DNA from: Drechmeria coniospora
Taxonomy: Eukaryota; Ascomycota; Sordariomycetes; Hypocreales; Ophiocordycipitaceae
NCBI RefSeq assembly: GCF_001625195.1
Contig: NC_054390.1
Span: 8,777,222-8,841,221 of the forward strand
Length of the DNA stretch: 64,000 nucleotides
Direction: 5' to 3'
Part shown: piece by piece, positions 19,830 to 29,738 of the stretch
Numbering within the stretch: the first letter of the stretch is position 1
How the letters are laid out: the number at the start of each line of letters is the position of its first letter
Made by a program: the position numbers and the translations under genes
Notes under the pieces: generated by a model
Database searches by the model: none
What the model saw: only the letters and a program-made list of their open reading frames with translations
What the model was told of the DNA's origin: nothing

Positions 19830-22031
19830 TCATGGCAGTCGCATAATCACCTCGTTCACCGCCCCTTCAATCCGATTTTGTTGCAAGTCTGGGGGTAGCG
19901 GTTTCTGCAGCTCAAGCCAGTCGATGAACCTCTGGCGTGCTGCAACATGCCCGGAAATGTCAAAACCGAACATGAAAATATCACTTAGCCTCATCCCATC
20001 GCACTCGGCTTTGTATTGGCCAATGAACTTTGCGTTGAAATCGAGACTTGCTGACAGGGTCGAGTTGAGGATTCTGGCCAGAACGGCCTTCTTGACGAGT
20101 TCCTTGTTCTCTTCCGTCTCCCGATCGACTTGTTCCGCCAACGTCATTTCCACATCGGACTTGGTCAAGCTCGTCTCGTTACCCATCGCCTGCGTCAGGT
20201 GCAGGGAGGCCTGCAGGTCGCCAGCTCGCTGGCAGGCCCGGAAGATGGTGCTGACCTGGTGCGATTGAAAGATGCGGTTGACATCGTTGAAGACGGCATC
20301 GGAGCGGATCCGGGCGACAATATCGCCCGTTTCGACGTCCCAGGCGATATCCCGGTTTGCTTCGAAGCCGCCAGCTCCTTGCTGGCATTTGCTCTCCGAG
20401 CCCACCAAGCTGGGAAGCGATTTGCCCATGTCGTATATCATGGAGATGGGGAGAAAGTTATCCAAAATGCAGAGGGCCGTTCCGGCCGCCACCTTCATCG
20501 TCTTTATCGGCTCCGCTTGCTTCTCCTGCTCATGCTTGATGTCGGCGACCATGTGAACGAAGCAACCGAGAAAGGGGACGATGTCCGTTACTGCCGCCGC
20601 CTTGTCCCACCCTGTCGAGTTGGGGTTCGTAAAGGTGTTTTTGATGTTGAGAGCGAAAAATGGCAAGCCGATGATGGCCATTTCCGGGGCCAGCAAGGAA
20701 ATCTTGCCCGCCATGGACTTTATGCGAGTGATGCGTGGTATCGAGCCCCTGTCGAACCCGACCCTGAGTTTGTCGTAGATGGGGCCCATGTCTTTCAAGA
20801 CCTTTTCATAGCCGCGCTGTTCCATGGTCGAGCGGAAATAGCTTTCCGCCTGCCACTCGGCCATCGATTCTAGGGCATGGTCATCCGTCGATTTGCTCGA
20901 CTTGGCCTCCATCTCCATCGGTCGATTCCCTTCCCTTTCATTGTCCATCGTAGCCTCCTTCCCCATTAGTCGCTCCACTTCCATCTGCTCCTGCGTTGAC
21001 GAGCTGTCGTCCTTGAAGTGCTCCCATTCCTTTTTCCAGACATTTTCACTCTCCTTTGCCCCTTCTTTTCCCTCCGTCGGCTGCGTCACCTCTCCCTCGG
21101 GGACTTCATCACGGTAAGAATCCTTACAGGCGGATTCGTTCGCTTCGGAGCATTTCAACACCGTCTTCCGATCAGCCTGCAGCCTGTAGACGGTGCCGGG
21201 CTCGTCGGCCAGTTGCTTGATGCCGTAGGCGTCAAGAGTGTGGACGCATCCCCTGGTTCTCTTGGACGTCTCGAGCGTCAGTGCTCGATTCAACTGGCTT
21301 GGGGGGGGGGGGGGGGGGGGGCGTACCGGCGCCGCACCTCCGGTGCAGGCAGGCAAGATTTCGATGGATCCCGTGTACGAATGGTGCTTGGTTGCCACCA
21401 TGATGGCCTTGCCGCCGAAATTTTCGAGATTTTTGTACTTCAGCAGGCCGCCCTCGTCGACCTTTAAGAACTCCTCGATGGCGCTGAACTCGGCGCACTT
21501 TCCCTTAAATCCGTGCGTGGCGCACTCGGCCATCAGTTCAGGGTGGCCTCTGACGGCGTCCGACGCTTTGTGCCCTCCCTTCTGGGAGGAGGCGAGGTAA
21601 ACGATGGAATCATCGGCTCTGCCGTCATGAAAGGCGGAGACGACAGCCGGTGCGTTGGGAGTTCGGAACAGGCTCCGAGCTGCCTGAGACGTGGGCTGAC
21701 CTTGTCTCTCGGCCGTTTTGAGCACTTCAAAGTACTCCTCGCTGCAATACTGAAACTCGACGGCAATTTTTTTCAAGAAGTCTTCCTTGTCGACGACACC
21801 GACAGGTATGGTGGCGCGGCTCGTGAAGTGGACCGCTCCTCGTTCGTAGGCGTCACGGTCGAGAGTGATGACGCCCACATCCGCATACAAGGCCTCGGCC
21901 GGCTGATATTTAGGAAGTCTGTCATAGTTGAACTGTCCACCGACGACGCCGGCTCTCGACGCTTGACAGAGGGCAACGACGAGGACGAGGAGAGAGAGTA
22001 GGCGGAAACGGGCCGTGCCGGTCGAATCCAT
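19830..22031 (-). CDS. Secreted toxin-like protein with deaminase-like N-terminus and enterotoxin-associated helical C-terminus
   Basis: A single uninterrupted frame of 733 codons. Residues 1-27 form a signal peptide (LLSLLVLVVALC core). Residues about 35-230 form a compact domain; the strongest motif is KGKCAEFSAIEEFL, with C179-A180-E181 matching the C/H-A-E active-site signature of toxin-type deaminases such as the YwqJ group. The usual second PCxxC motif is not obvious: only PAC (C229) is seen, so activity is uncertain. A seven-proline linker (238-244) is encoded by a 21-C run. An acidic, charged region about 290-400 precedes a largely helical domain (about 440-545) with hydrophobic helices LAPEMAIIGLPFFAL and TDIVPFLGCFVHMVAD, a pattern I associate with enterotoxin-like proteins of entomopathogenic Hypocreales. 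Lack of introns is unusual in this window. A role against a host or competitor is inference; it may be an effector of another kind. Confidence 0.6.
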   Translation of the reverse strand: MDSTGTARFRLLSLLVLVVALCQASRAGVVGGQFNYDRLPKYQPAEALYADVGVITLDRDAYERGAVHFTSRATIPVGVVDKEDFLKKIAVEFQYCSEEYFEVLKTAERQGQPTSQAARSLFRTPNAPAVVSAFHDGRADDSIVYLASSQKGGHKASDAVRGHPELMAECATHGFKGKCAEFSAIEEFLKVDEGGLLKYKNLENFGGKAIMVATKHHSYTGSIEILPACTGGAAPVRPPPPPPPSQLNRALTLETSKRTRGCVHTLDAYGIKQLADEPGTVYRLQADRKTVLKCSEANESACKDSYRDEVPEGEVTQPTEGKEGAKESENVWKKEWEHFKDDSSSTQEQMEVERLMGKEATMDNEREGNRPMEMEAKSSKSTDDHALESMAEWQAESYFRSTMEQRGYEKVLKDMGPIYDKLRVGFDRGSIPRITRIKSMAGKISLLAPEMAIIGLPFFALNIKNTFTNPNSTGWDKAAAVTDIVPFLGCFVHMVADIKHEQEKQAEPIKTMKVAAGTALCILDNFLPISMIYDMGKSLPSLVGSESKCQQGAGGFEANRDIAWDVETGDIVARIRSDAVFNDVNRIFQSHQVSTIFRACQRAGDLQASLHLTQAMGNETSLTKSDVEMTLAEQVDRETEENKELVKKAVLARILNSTLSASLDFNAKFIGQYKAECDGMRLSDIFMFGFDISGHVAARQRFIDWLELQKPLPPDLQQNRIEGAVNEVIMRLP
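21301..21321 (-). repeat. 21-bp G/C homopolymer inside the toxin-like gene
   Basis: There are twenty-one consecutive G on the plus strand, read as C on the coding strand. They supply the last base of R237 and the proline run 238-244. The frame is open on both sides, so the current length is coding-competent. Confidence 0.95.
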
Positions 22032-23135
22032 GACCGTAACGCGGCCACGAGAGACTGTGTGCGTGCATGACGGAAACGGGCGAGGTTGTCGACGCGGCCT
22101 CGAGGTGAAATACTGGCGGAATCGATCGACGAGCCGGACATGAACGTTGCAAAACCCAAGCTACTGGGACGTGTGGTTCGCCGCAGCGAACCAGGAATCC
22201 TTCGGCGGCAAGGGTGACATTGGCATCTCCTCACCAGCTGGGCGTACGTAATGGCATCCCACACCAGTGCATGGAGAAGAACTGTAAGTGCAAGAAGAGA
22301 AGGCGGCCGGTACTGAGGTGCGTACGCACGCACGGTAGTAATAGTCAGTAGTCATCAATACTCTGGCGGTCAAGTGAGCGAGTGCGAATAATAGGGAATA
22401 CTCGTAGTACAATTGAGCACAGTACATGCTTGCACCTACAACTACAGCCACAGGTACTGTCAGCAGGTACAGGTGCTATGATGCGCAGTCGGTACTCAAG
22501 CATTAATAATCACTGCATCCATTCAGGTGCCGGCAATTCATTCACCAGCAGCTGAGGTAACCTACCAACGGCAGCGCCCATGCTGCTGATCCTCTGCGCT
22601 AGCAGTGCACATGGCACCGTCAAGAGCGAAACGGTAACCACTGTACATCAAATTTTGGTAGAGATTCCACATGCATTTGTTTTTCATCCCGATTCGGGCT
22701 CAGGATCGTTGGTTCAGCTTCGCGACATTCGGTGTATACATGGTCGAGTATGGGTCGCCCCGCCGTCTCAGCGGGGAATCGCTCAGCGGGCCAGACGAAA
22801 TGTCTAAATATACGACTCGGTCAGAAGTGATTACTCCGACCCTGCTGGTACGATTCCCACTGGCTCGGTCAAAATGCTGAATGAACGCACCTAAGTACTT
22901 ACGGCGGGCGTACTTGCACCTAGGTACAGATATATCTACTAGGCACCTAGTAGCAAGTTCCTTCCAGAGTTCGTAGAACAGTAGTTGTAGGTGTAAGTTC
23001 TAGTACTAGCATGTCCATCACCTCGATGAGTAGCACTTGCAATACAGGTACTTGCACAGTCAGTACCCGTACAAGTACTTGCGTTTCCCGTACGGCACAG
23101 AGTCTGGGGTACAGAATATTATAAGTACCTAAGCA

Positions 23136-23247
23136 GGTGTGCCTGTACTGTAGGTGTGCCTGTACTGTAGGTTTGCCTGTACTATAAGTGTGCCTGTTCT
23201 GTAGGTGTGCTTGTACTGTAGGTGTGCTTGTACTGTAGGTGTGCTTA
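23136..23247 (+). repeat. 17-bp minisatellite
   Basis: Six full copies and one partial copy of GGTGTGCCTGTACTGTA, with C/T variation at one site (GCCT versus GCTT) and occasional other changes. It ends about 28 bp before the MITE copy. Confidence 0.85.
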
Positions 23248-23274
23248 ACTGTTGTGTGCGTAGTACTAGTACTA

Positions 23275-23365
23275 TAGTGGGGTTTGGCAAAAGTGTCGAT
23301 TCACTTCACAGTTAGCGGTGCTCCGTAGCGCAACCGAAATTGAATCGTCACTTTTTTCCACTAGG
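23275..23365 (-). mobile_element. Tc1/mariner-like MITE, copy 2 (inverted)
   Basis: This 91-bp element is bounded by TA at 23273-23274 and 23366-23367. On the plus strand it reads GGCAAAAGTGTCGATTCA on the left and TGAATCGTCACTTTTTTCC on the right. Each end matches the reverse complement of the opposite end of the element at 1197-1283, so the two are copies in opposite orientation. The interior is about 60 percent alike by eye (TTTCGGTTGCGCTA versus TTTGGTGGCGCTA). Confidence 0.6.
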
Positions 23366-24171
23366 TAGTGACTGTACGCCCGAGAACGAAAATGAACCAC
23401 GGGTCCATGGGTGTGCCTGAATTCCGACGGGAGTATTGCTCCGTAAGCCGAATATAAGTACTGTGGACCTACTTAATTGCTTGTAGTAGAGTACATGTAC
23501 TTTTACTTGCATAGGTGTATTTACTCGCAGAAATACATGTACGGAGAATTATTACATATTATTACTTACATCATGATACTTTTTTCCAGTTATTTATACG
23601 GAGTACTGTAGTTGTACTGCCCATCACCCCGGCATATCCAAGTACCGAGATGAGGTATAATTACATGTGCTCCGTACTTGTTACTTATTTTACGGAGTAC
23701 TCCGCACAGTGCTTGCACATCCAAGTGCCCCCCCCAACCCCCAACCCCGCCGCACGGGCACATGTGCCTTGGCTGCGGAGCAATGACTTGTAAGCAGAGC
23801 ACCACCACTACCAGGCAGTAATTAAGCACGCGCAGTATTAATACTTTGGTACCATCGCGGAGCAGTAATACTTACTTTATGTACTTGCAGTACTTGCAGT
23901 ACATAGGTAAGTACGTGCAGTGCTTCGGTACCTGAGATTCATTGCATGATGAAATGTATTACCGTTTGCTCCGCACCCATCCTTCTCGCCATGGCGACAG
24001 TGAGACGGCATACACGCACAACCAGCGCACCATGTCGCTTCCAATGTTGCTCTCTTCTCTTCGCACAAGGAAGCAGAAACAACATTCTCAGATACGGTGG
24101 CCATGGACTGCCGTCACCGGCAGTCGCACCGACACTGGCCGTCGGCAGTCTCTTGAGATGGGAAATGGTGC

Positions 24172-25176
24172 CTAGGGCTTCACCTGCAGCGTGCCGTCGA
24201 GGAAAACATCGACGTGCTCCCCGTAGAAGCAGACGAGTCCCGCGATGGCGGCGCACTCATGCGTCGGCAGCCGATAGTACCAGATCAAGTTCTTGTGCTC
24301 CTCGCCGTCGACGACGACGTCGTAGTACTCGGCCTCGCCCTTGTAGGGGCACCTCGTGACGAGCTCGCTCTTGCGCAGGACCGACTGGTCGACGGCGGCC
24401 AGGGACATGTAGTAGCGTGCCGGGAGGCCCGTCTCGAGCAGGTGGACGGCGTTTGGCGCCTGGGCGACGGTCTTGCCCGCGAGCTTGACTTGGATGGCGC
24501 GCGACGAGGGCAGCACGTCGATGCGCTTGAAGGGGTCCTTGGGGTGCACGTAGATGGGCACGTCCTCCTCGAGCCACTGGTCTGCCATGCGTCGGTCGGT
24601 CGGTCAGCCGGACGAGCGGCAGGGCGGACGAGGGAGCAACTTGCCCATGGCGCCAAACTCGAGCCGCACGAGGCCGGCCAGCGCTCCGAGGCTCCTGTCG
24701 TCGGTGAAGCGCAGGAGGCGGTCGGTGCGGTGCTCGGGGATGCCTTTCCGCGCAGGGACGGTGAGCTCGACCGTGGCGGCGCGCGCGAAGCCGTCGGCCC
24801 GGATCAGCTGCTGGTCCCGGACGGTGCAGCCGGTCAGGGCGTCCTGGGGGATGTAGAATTGGGGGTAGGCATCGTGCTCCCAGACGTGGGAGGCGGCCGT
24901 TGTGTCGACGATGATGCTGTGGTTGAGCACGACGCGGACACGACGGGACGCCGGATGCACCTTGCGCGGGCCGTTGGTGAGGAGGTAGCTGGCGAGCTCG
25001 GCGAGGCTACGGGAGCGACCAAACAGTCAGCGATCGAGACCACGGTGCGGTGACGGCGTTTCGGGCGGGCGACGATGCTGCTCCTCCGCGCCCCCCCGCG
25101 CCCCTCCTCCCCCTCCCTCGTTCTCTTTCCGTGCCACTCACTCGGTGCCGTGTGCTCCTGGTCTCGCCATTGCCAT
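24172..25176 (-). CDS. DUF427 (NTP-transferase-like fold) two-domain protein
   Basis: Three exons, 25176-25142, 25006-24645 and 24581-24172, give 268 aa. Two DUF427-type modules are visible. The first is at about residues 20-125, with the RVRVVLNHSIIVDTTAASHVWEHD segment split here as RVRVVLNHS and VDTTAASHVWEHDAYPQFY. The second is at about 165-250, with TRCPYKGEAEYYDV and ending in GEHVDVFLDG. The family is small, widespread and biochemically uncharacterised; it is presumed cytosolic, as no signal is seen. Intron 2 is read as a GC-AG intron: the donor G|GCAAGT matches the GC-intron consensus and joins FGAM to DQWLEED, as I recall in relatives. A GT donor 15 nt farther on would instead insert GKLLPH. 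Confidence 0.85.
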
Positions 25177-27021
25177 CTCACTTGCAGCAGCAAGCACGTA
25201 CGGATGCGTCTAAAGGGGCGATGCTCGTACGTGCGCTCGAGGGTCTTGGCGTATGCGTAACGATCACGTTTGGGTCCGATGTCGTCGATCACTTTTTTGC
25301 TCCTTGTCGGCGAGAGGTAGGTTGGGTATCGGCCGTGGCTTTAACGCAATGCCATGTCCTCGATCGAGCGGCAACCAAGCCGAGTTGGATGTTGGATGCC
25401 AGTGAAGCTACCCCGCAGCGCCAGGCTATGATGGCCGGCTGTCAGCCTGACTGCCTGCCTCGAGGCTCCGACGCGCAGTGATGACGCAATTTGCTGCCAC
25501 GCAGTGTGAGGGCAAAGGCCAGCTCGGCGTTGCACTCGGCGCACTCGGCTGTTGGTTTGCCACCTTTTCGTGGCAAGCGCACAATTGGGCACAAGCGGGC
25601 AAATGAGGGCACAAGCGAGCACAGGCACAAGGGGCAAAGGGGGCACAAGCAGCACGAGGAGCACGAGTAATATGGGGAGCACAGGGAGCACAATGGTAAC
25701 AAGTGGCAAAAGAGCACACGGGGAGCACACGGGGAGCACACGGGGAGCACACGGGGAGCAAAAGGGCACGCAAGAAGCACAGGGAGCATACAGGGAGCAT
25801 AAAAGGAACACAAGGACACACAATAAGCACTAGAAACACACAAGAAGCACAAGGGCACACAAGAAGCACAGGGAGCATACAGGGAGCATACAAGGAACAC
25901 AAGGACACACAATAAGCACAATAAGCACTAGAAACACACAAGAAGCACAAGGAGCCTTCAAGGGGCACAAGGGCATACCAGGAGCATCCAAAGAGCACAA
26001 GGGGCACAAAGGGCACTCGGCAGAACCTGCAGATACGGCTTGCTGCATTCGTGCTCCATGTAATGCTCTGTAATACTTGGTGATATAGTACAGCTGGCTG
26101 GTGCATGGTATTACAGTTGTAGTTGTATGGTAGGTAATTAGGTACTGGACCAAGTACCAAATACTGTGCTCCGTACAGTTCGCAGGAAAGCACTGGTGGT
26201 GGGTCGCTCGACAGCTTCGTCTGAGCTTTCCTCCCCATATCCATTTCTCGACAACGGCCACGTCCAGCTTATCTGCCGCCCCATGACCCTCGTATTCGTC
26301 CTTGAACAGTAATAACTGTACGTGTCCCTTTTCCCGTATCATTGTCGCCCTCGTCACTCAACAACCACTCATCCCCGACCGCCAACGAGCAGGCGGTGAC
26401 GGGGTGGAGGCATGGCAGATGAGGCTCAACGTTTGGTTCAACAAATGCCTGCCAACAAATGGCACGGCCGCACGACCGGCCGCGAGCCAGGAGGAGAGGC
26501 ATTTGCAAGCAAAGTGGAACGAACGATCCACCGGTTCGCTCGACGACATGGATGGACGAAATCGATCTGCAGGGCAAGCCGGGGGGGGGGAGGCACTTGC
26601 AATCATAGTGGAACGAACCATCCACCGGAACTATCCACCGGGTCGCCCCATGACATTGGCCGATGGCATCGCTCTCCAGCCATAACAAGCGCCCTCAGGG
26701 CCGCACAGCGTTGCAGACTGCCGAACACGCCGTGGGGAGTGCAGAGTACAGCGTGCAGAGTGCAACGTGCAGAGTACTCCGTACAGTGTGCAGAGTACAA
26801 CGTATAATTACAGCGTACAGCGTATAGCGTACAGTTTGCAGAGTGCAGAGTACAGGGTGCAGACGGCAAACGGCAGACAGGCCTCAGCATTCGACTTGGA
26901 CGAACAACCGGTGCATGGTGGTAGCCGTGTCACGATACATGACAGTCTGCTTAATTTCATTTTGACTCGCTGGCATTCGTCACTTCCTTCCTGCTCAATT
27001 TTGATCCCGGCCAGCTTCGTC
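25177..27021. other. Intergenic region with satellites
   Basis: This includes the DUF427 promoter, a purine-rich minisatellite (25640-26015), a run of 10 G at 26581-26590, and about 26745-26870 where CAGAGTACAGCGTGCAGAGT-like words repeat. A partial duplication, GTGGAACGAACGATCCACCGG and GTGGAACGAACCATCCACCGG, occurs near 26515 and 26609. No supported gene. Confidence 0.5.
25640..26015 (+). repeat. GAGCACA-type minisatellite with an 89-bp higher-order duplication
   Basis: Short purine-rich units recur, for example four perfect copies of GAGCACACGGG at about 25712-25756, and AGAAGCACAGGGAGCATAC. A block starting at 25771 recurs from 25860, an 89-bp offset with small changes, giving a second level of repetition. 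The reverse strand reads as Cys/Pro/Leu-rich frames that are not genes. Confidence 0.8.
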
Positions 27022-28336
27022 ATGGCGAGGGCCTCGATGCTCGTTTCCGCCTGGAGCTCGTTCCGCCACCACCCGTCGACAGCATCACAATCCCTCCTCG
27101 CCTTGAGAGCAGGATGGCGCCGGTGGCAGAGCCGTTCGGTTGCGGCGCCGGCCGAAGTGGCTAGGGCACCCCATCAGCTCGTGCCCCCTCCCGCGCGGCC
27201 TGCCGAGTCTCTTCGGCAAGCAGAGGCGGACGACATCTTTCGCCGTGCCGTCGCCGCCAAGGCTTCGCGGACGAGCTGGACGCGCGAGGAGATTGCCGCC
27301 ATCTACTACCAGCCGCTCCTCGAGCTGGCTCATCAAGCTGCACGTCTCCCCGTCCACCGTCGTCACGGTACGCTTCGGCTGACAGGCAAACAAGAGCATC
27401 GTGCACAGGCGCTTCCACAGCGGCCGCGAGGTCCAGCTCTGCACCCTCATGAACATCAAGACGGGCGGCTGCACCGAGGACTGCTCCTACTGCGCCCAGG
27501 CCACGCGCTACCAAAAGGGCACCGGTCTCGAGGCGAAGCGTGTCGAGACGGTCGAAGCCGTGCTCGCCGCCGCTCGTGCGGCCAAGGACAAGGGAAGCAC
27601 GCGCTTCTGCATGGGTGCCGCCTGGCGGGACATGCGCGGCCGCAAGTCGTCGCTGCGGAACATTGCCGACATGATCAGGGGCGTGCGTGCCATGGGCATG
27701 GAGGTCTGCGTCACCCTCGGCATGATCGACTCGCGCCAAGCCCGCGAGCTCAAGGACGCCGGCCTGACGGCCTACAACCACAACGTCGACACGAGCCGCG
27801 AGTTCTACCCCTCCGTCATCACCACGCGCACCTACGACGAGCGCCTCGAGACGCTGAGCCACGTGCGTCGCGCCGGCATCAGCGTCTGCTCCGGTGGCAT
27901 CCTCGGCCTCGGCGAGTCGTCCGAGGACCGCGTCGGCCTGCTCCATACCCTCTCGACCCTGCCGACCCACCCGGAGAGCTTCCCCGTCAACGCCCTCGTG
28001 CCCATCAAGGGGACGCCGCTCGGCGACGCCCTGCCCGTCGCCTTCACGAGCGTGCTGCGCACCGTCGCGACGGGCCGCATTCTCATGCCCGAGACCATCA
28101 TCCGCATCGCCGCCGGCCGCAAGGCCATGTCCGAGGAGAAGCAGGCGCTGTGCTTCATGGCCGGTGCCAACGCCATATTCACGGGCGACAAGATGCTGAC
28201 GACCGACTGCAACGGCTGGGACGAGGACGGCGCCATGCTTGGCCGCTGGGGGCTGGAGCCCATGAGGAGCTTTGACAAGACGGCCGCGGCGGGGGCCGAC
28301 GACGGAGCATGTCGGCAACGACGCCACGAGGAATGA
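27022..28336 (+). CDS. bioB: Biotin synthase
   Basis: This radical-SAM enzyme converts dethiobiotin to biotin. Two exons, 27022-27339 and 27395-28336, give 419 aa. Residues 1-45 are Arg/Ser/Ala-rich without acids (MARASMLVSAWSSFRHH), a likely mitochondrial presequence. The GGCTEDCSYCAQ motif carries the CxxxCxxC cluster ligands; YNHNVDTS, SGGILGLGES and a C-terminal NGWDEDG region also match BioB. The 55-bp intron has a GGCTGAC branch site and ACAAG acceptor, but the only donor that keeps frame and the normal spacing between LLELAHQA and SIVHRRFH is GC (GCACGT). The gene lies beside bioF and bioDA, so the late pathway is clustered. The stop codon is 39 bp from the convergent bioF stop. Confidence 0.93.
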
Positions 28337-28375
28337 AGCAGACGCCAGCCACGGAGCCGTTTGCAAAAATCACCT

Positions 28376-29738
28376 CTACAGTTTACTCTGTCCCCTCTCG
28401 GCTTCCACCGTCTTGCGCGCCTCCGGCTTCCATGCGCCGCGTAGCCAGTCCCCAATTGCCTCGCAGAGGCCGTGAACCTCGTCGACCGTGTTTCCGGCAT
28501 GCAGGCACAGCCGCACCCGGTCGGTGCCGGGGGGCACCGTCGGCGCCACGATCGGCCGTACCGTGAACCCCCTCCCCTCGCAGTGCCGGGCGAGCCTTCT
28601 CGCCTGCGTCGTGAACAGGGGTATGATGGGCGACGCCGGAGGCCCTCGGTTGACGCGGAACATTTCGGCCGGCACGCCGTGGCGAGCGCCGAGGGAGGCC
28701 AGGACGCCGTGGGCATGCCGCATGAGGCCTTCGAGGTGTGCTCGACGTCGCTCGGCCCGGCCGCTCTCGACGAATTCGTACACCGTTTGGATGGCGGCGA
28801 GCGCGGGGTAGCCCATGGCCGTCGTGTAGATGAGGCTCCGCGCGTAGTTGATGAGATATCTCCTCGTCGTGGCGGAGCAGAGAACGATGGCTGGAGGAGC
28901 GTCGGCGCACTCCAAAGCAGGACGGCGGCGGGGGGTTCGACCTACCACCGGCGCAGCCCATGGCTTTGCCAAACGTGTGCACGCGGGCCCATACGCCGTC
29001 TTCGAGGCCGAGGTGAGAAACCATGCCCCGTCCTCGTGCTCCCGCCCAGCCGGTCGAGTGGGCCTCGTCGACGATGAGATACCCATTCCCCCGCGGTAGC
29101 CGCTCTCGAACGCAGTCGATAATGTCCTGGAGGGGCGCCGCGTCGCCGTCCATGCTGTAGATGCTCTCGACGGCGATGAAGACGCAGGCACCGCCCGCCC
29201 TGATGCTTGTCCCGTGCTCACCCTGAGCGAGTGCTGTCAGCACACGGTCGAGGCTCTCGTTTGGAGACGCCCGCGCGTCTCCCCTCACGCAATTGTGCGC
29301 AAAGGGGACCCTCTTGGCTCGGCTCAGCCGCATGCCGTCGTGCACGCTTGCGTGGACGAGCTCGTCGTACACCATCACGTCGCCGGGCCGGGGCGCACAG
29401 CAGCCGAAGAGGCCCACGTTGGCTTCGAAGCCCGAGTTGAAGAGGAGCCCGGCCGGTGCGCCGTGGAAGGCGGCGATGCTGGCCTCGAGGGATTCGGCAA
29501 GTCCCGTGTTTCCGTCGAGCAGCCGCGAGCCGCCGGAGCCGAGAGAGAAGGACGGAGAACGCAAGCGCGAGAGGTACGCTCGTCTGATGTCGGCATCGGT
29601 CGAGAGGGAGAGGTAGTCGTTGGAGGAAAAGTCCACCATGGCCGGGTCCGGGACGGTGAGGCGGCGCAGACGACCCTCGGAGGAGCGACGGGCAAGAAGC
29701 GAAGAGTAGATGTCGTCGAGGCCGCCTGTGTTGCCCAT
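28376..29738 (-). CDS. bioF: 8-amino-7-oxononanoate (KAPA) synthase, peroxisomal
   Basis: This PLP enzyme condenses pimeloyl-CoA with L-alanine to KAPA, the first committed step of the ring pathway. Two exons, 29738-28946 and 28890-28376, give 435 aa. Typical alpha-oxoamine synthase features are VDFSSNDYLSL, GSGGSRLLDGN, DEAHSTGW and the PLP-lysine block HTFGKAMGCAGA, which spans the single intron. The protein ends in SKL, a canonical PTS1, consistent with reports that fungal BioF acts in peroxisomes, where pimeloyl-CoA is made. The ATG at 29738 was chosen because the longer frame upstream begins with GTG. bioF converges with bioB and diverges from bioDA, sharing about 0.76 kb of promoter with the latter. 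Confidence 0.93.

Larger units (their letters stand above)
22032..24171. other. Intergenic region with repeats
   Basis: The first part is the promoter of the toxin-like gene. From about 22,870 it is dense in GTAC words and holds a 17-bp minisatellite (23136-23247) and a MITE copy (23275-23365). No supported gene was seen. Confidence 0.5.

Noticed and set aside
24629..24648. GT donor for DUF427 intron 2 at 24629
   Set aside because: It keeps frame but inserts GKLLPH into a conserved junction; the GC donor GCAAGT gives the family-like FGAMDQWLEED. RNA evidence could reverse this.
25426..26357. Cys/Pro/Leu-rich minus-strand frames
   Set aside because: They translate the GAGCACA minisatellite and would not be a real cysteine-rich protein.
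26269..26688. 139-codon minus-strand frame with internal repeat
   Set aside because: The repetition comes from a local DNA duplication; no signal peptide or motif.
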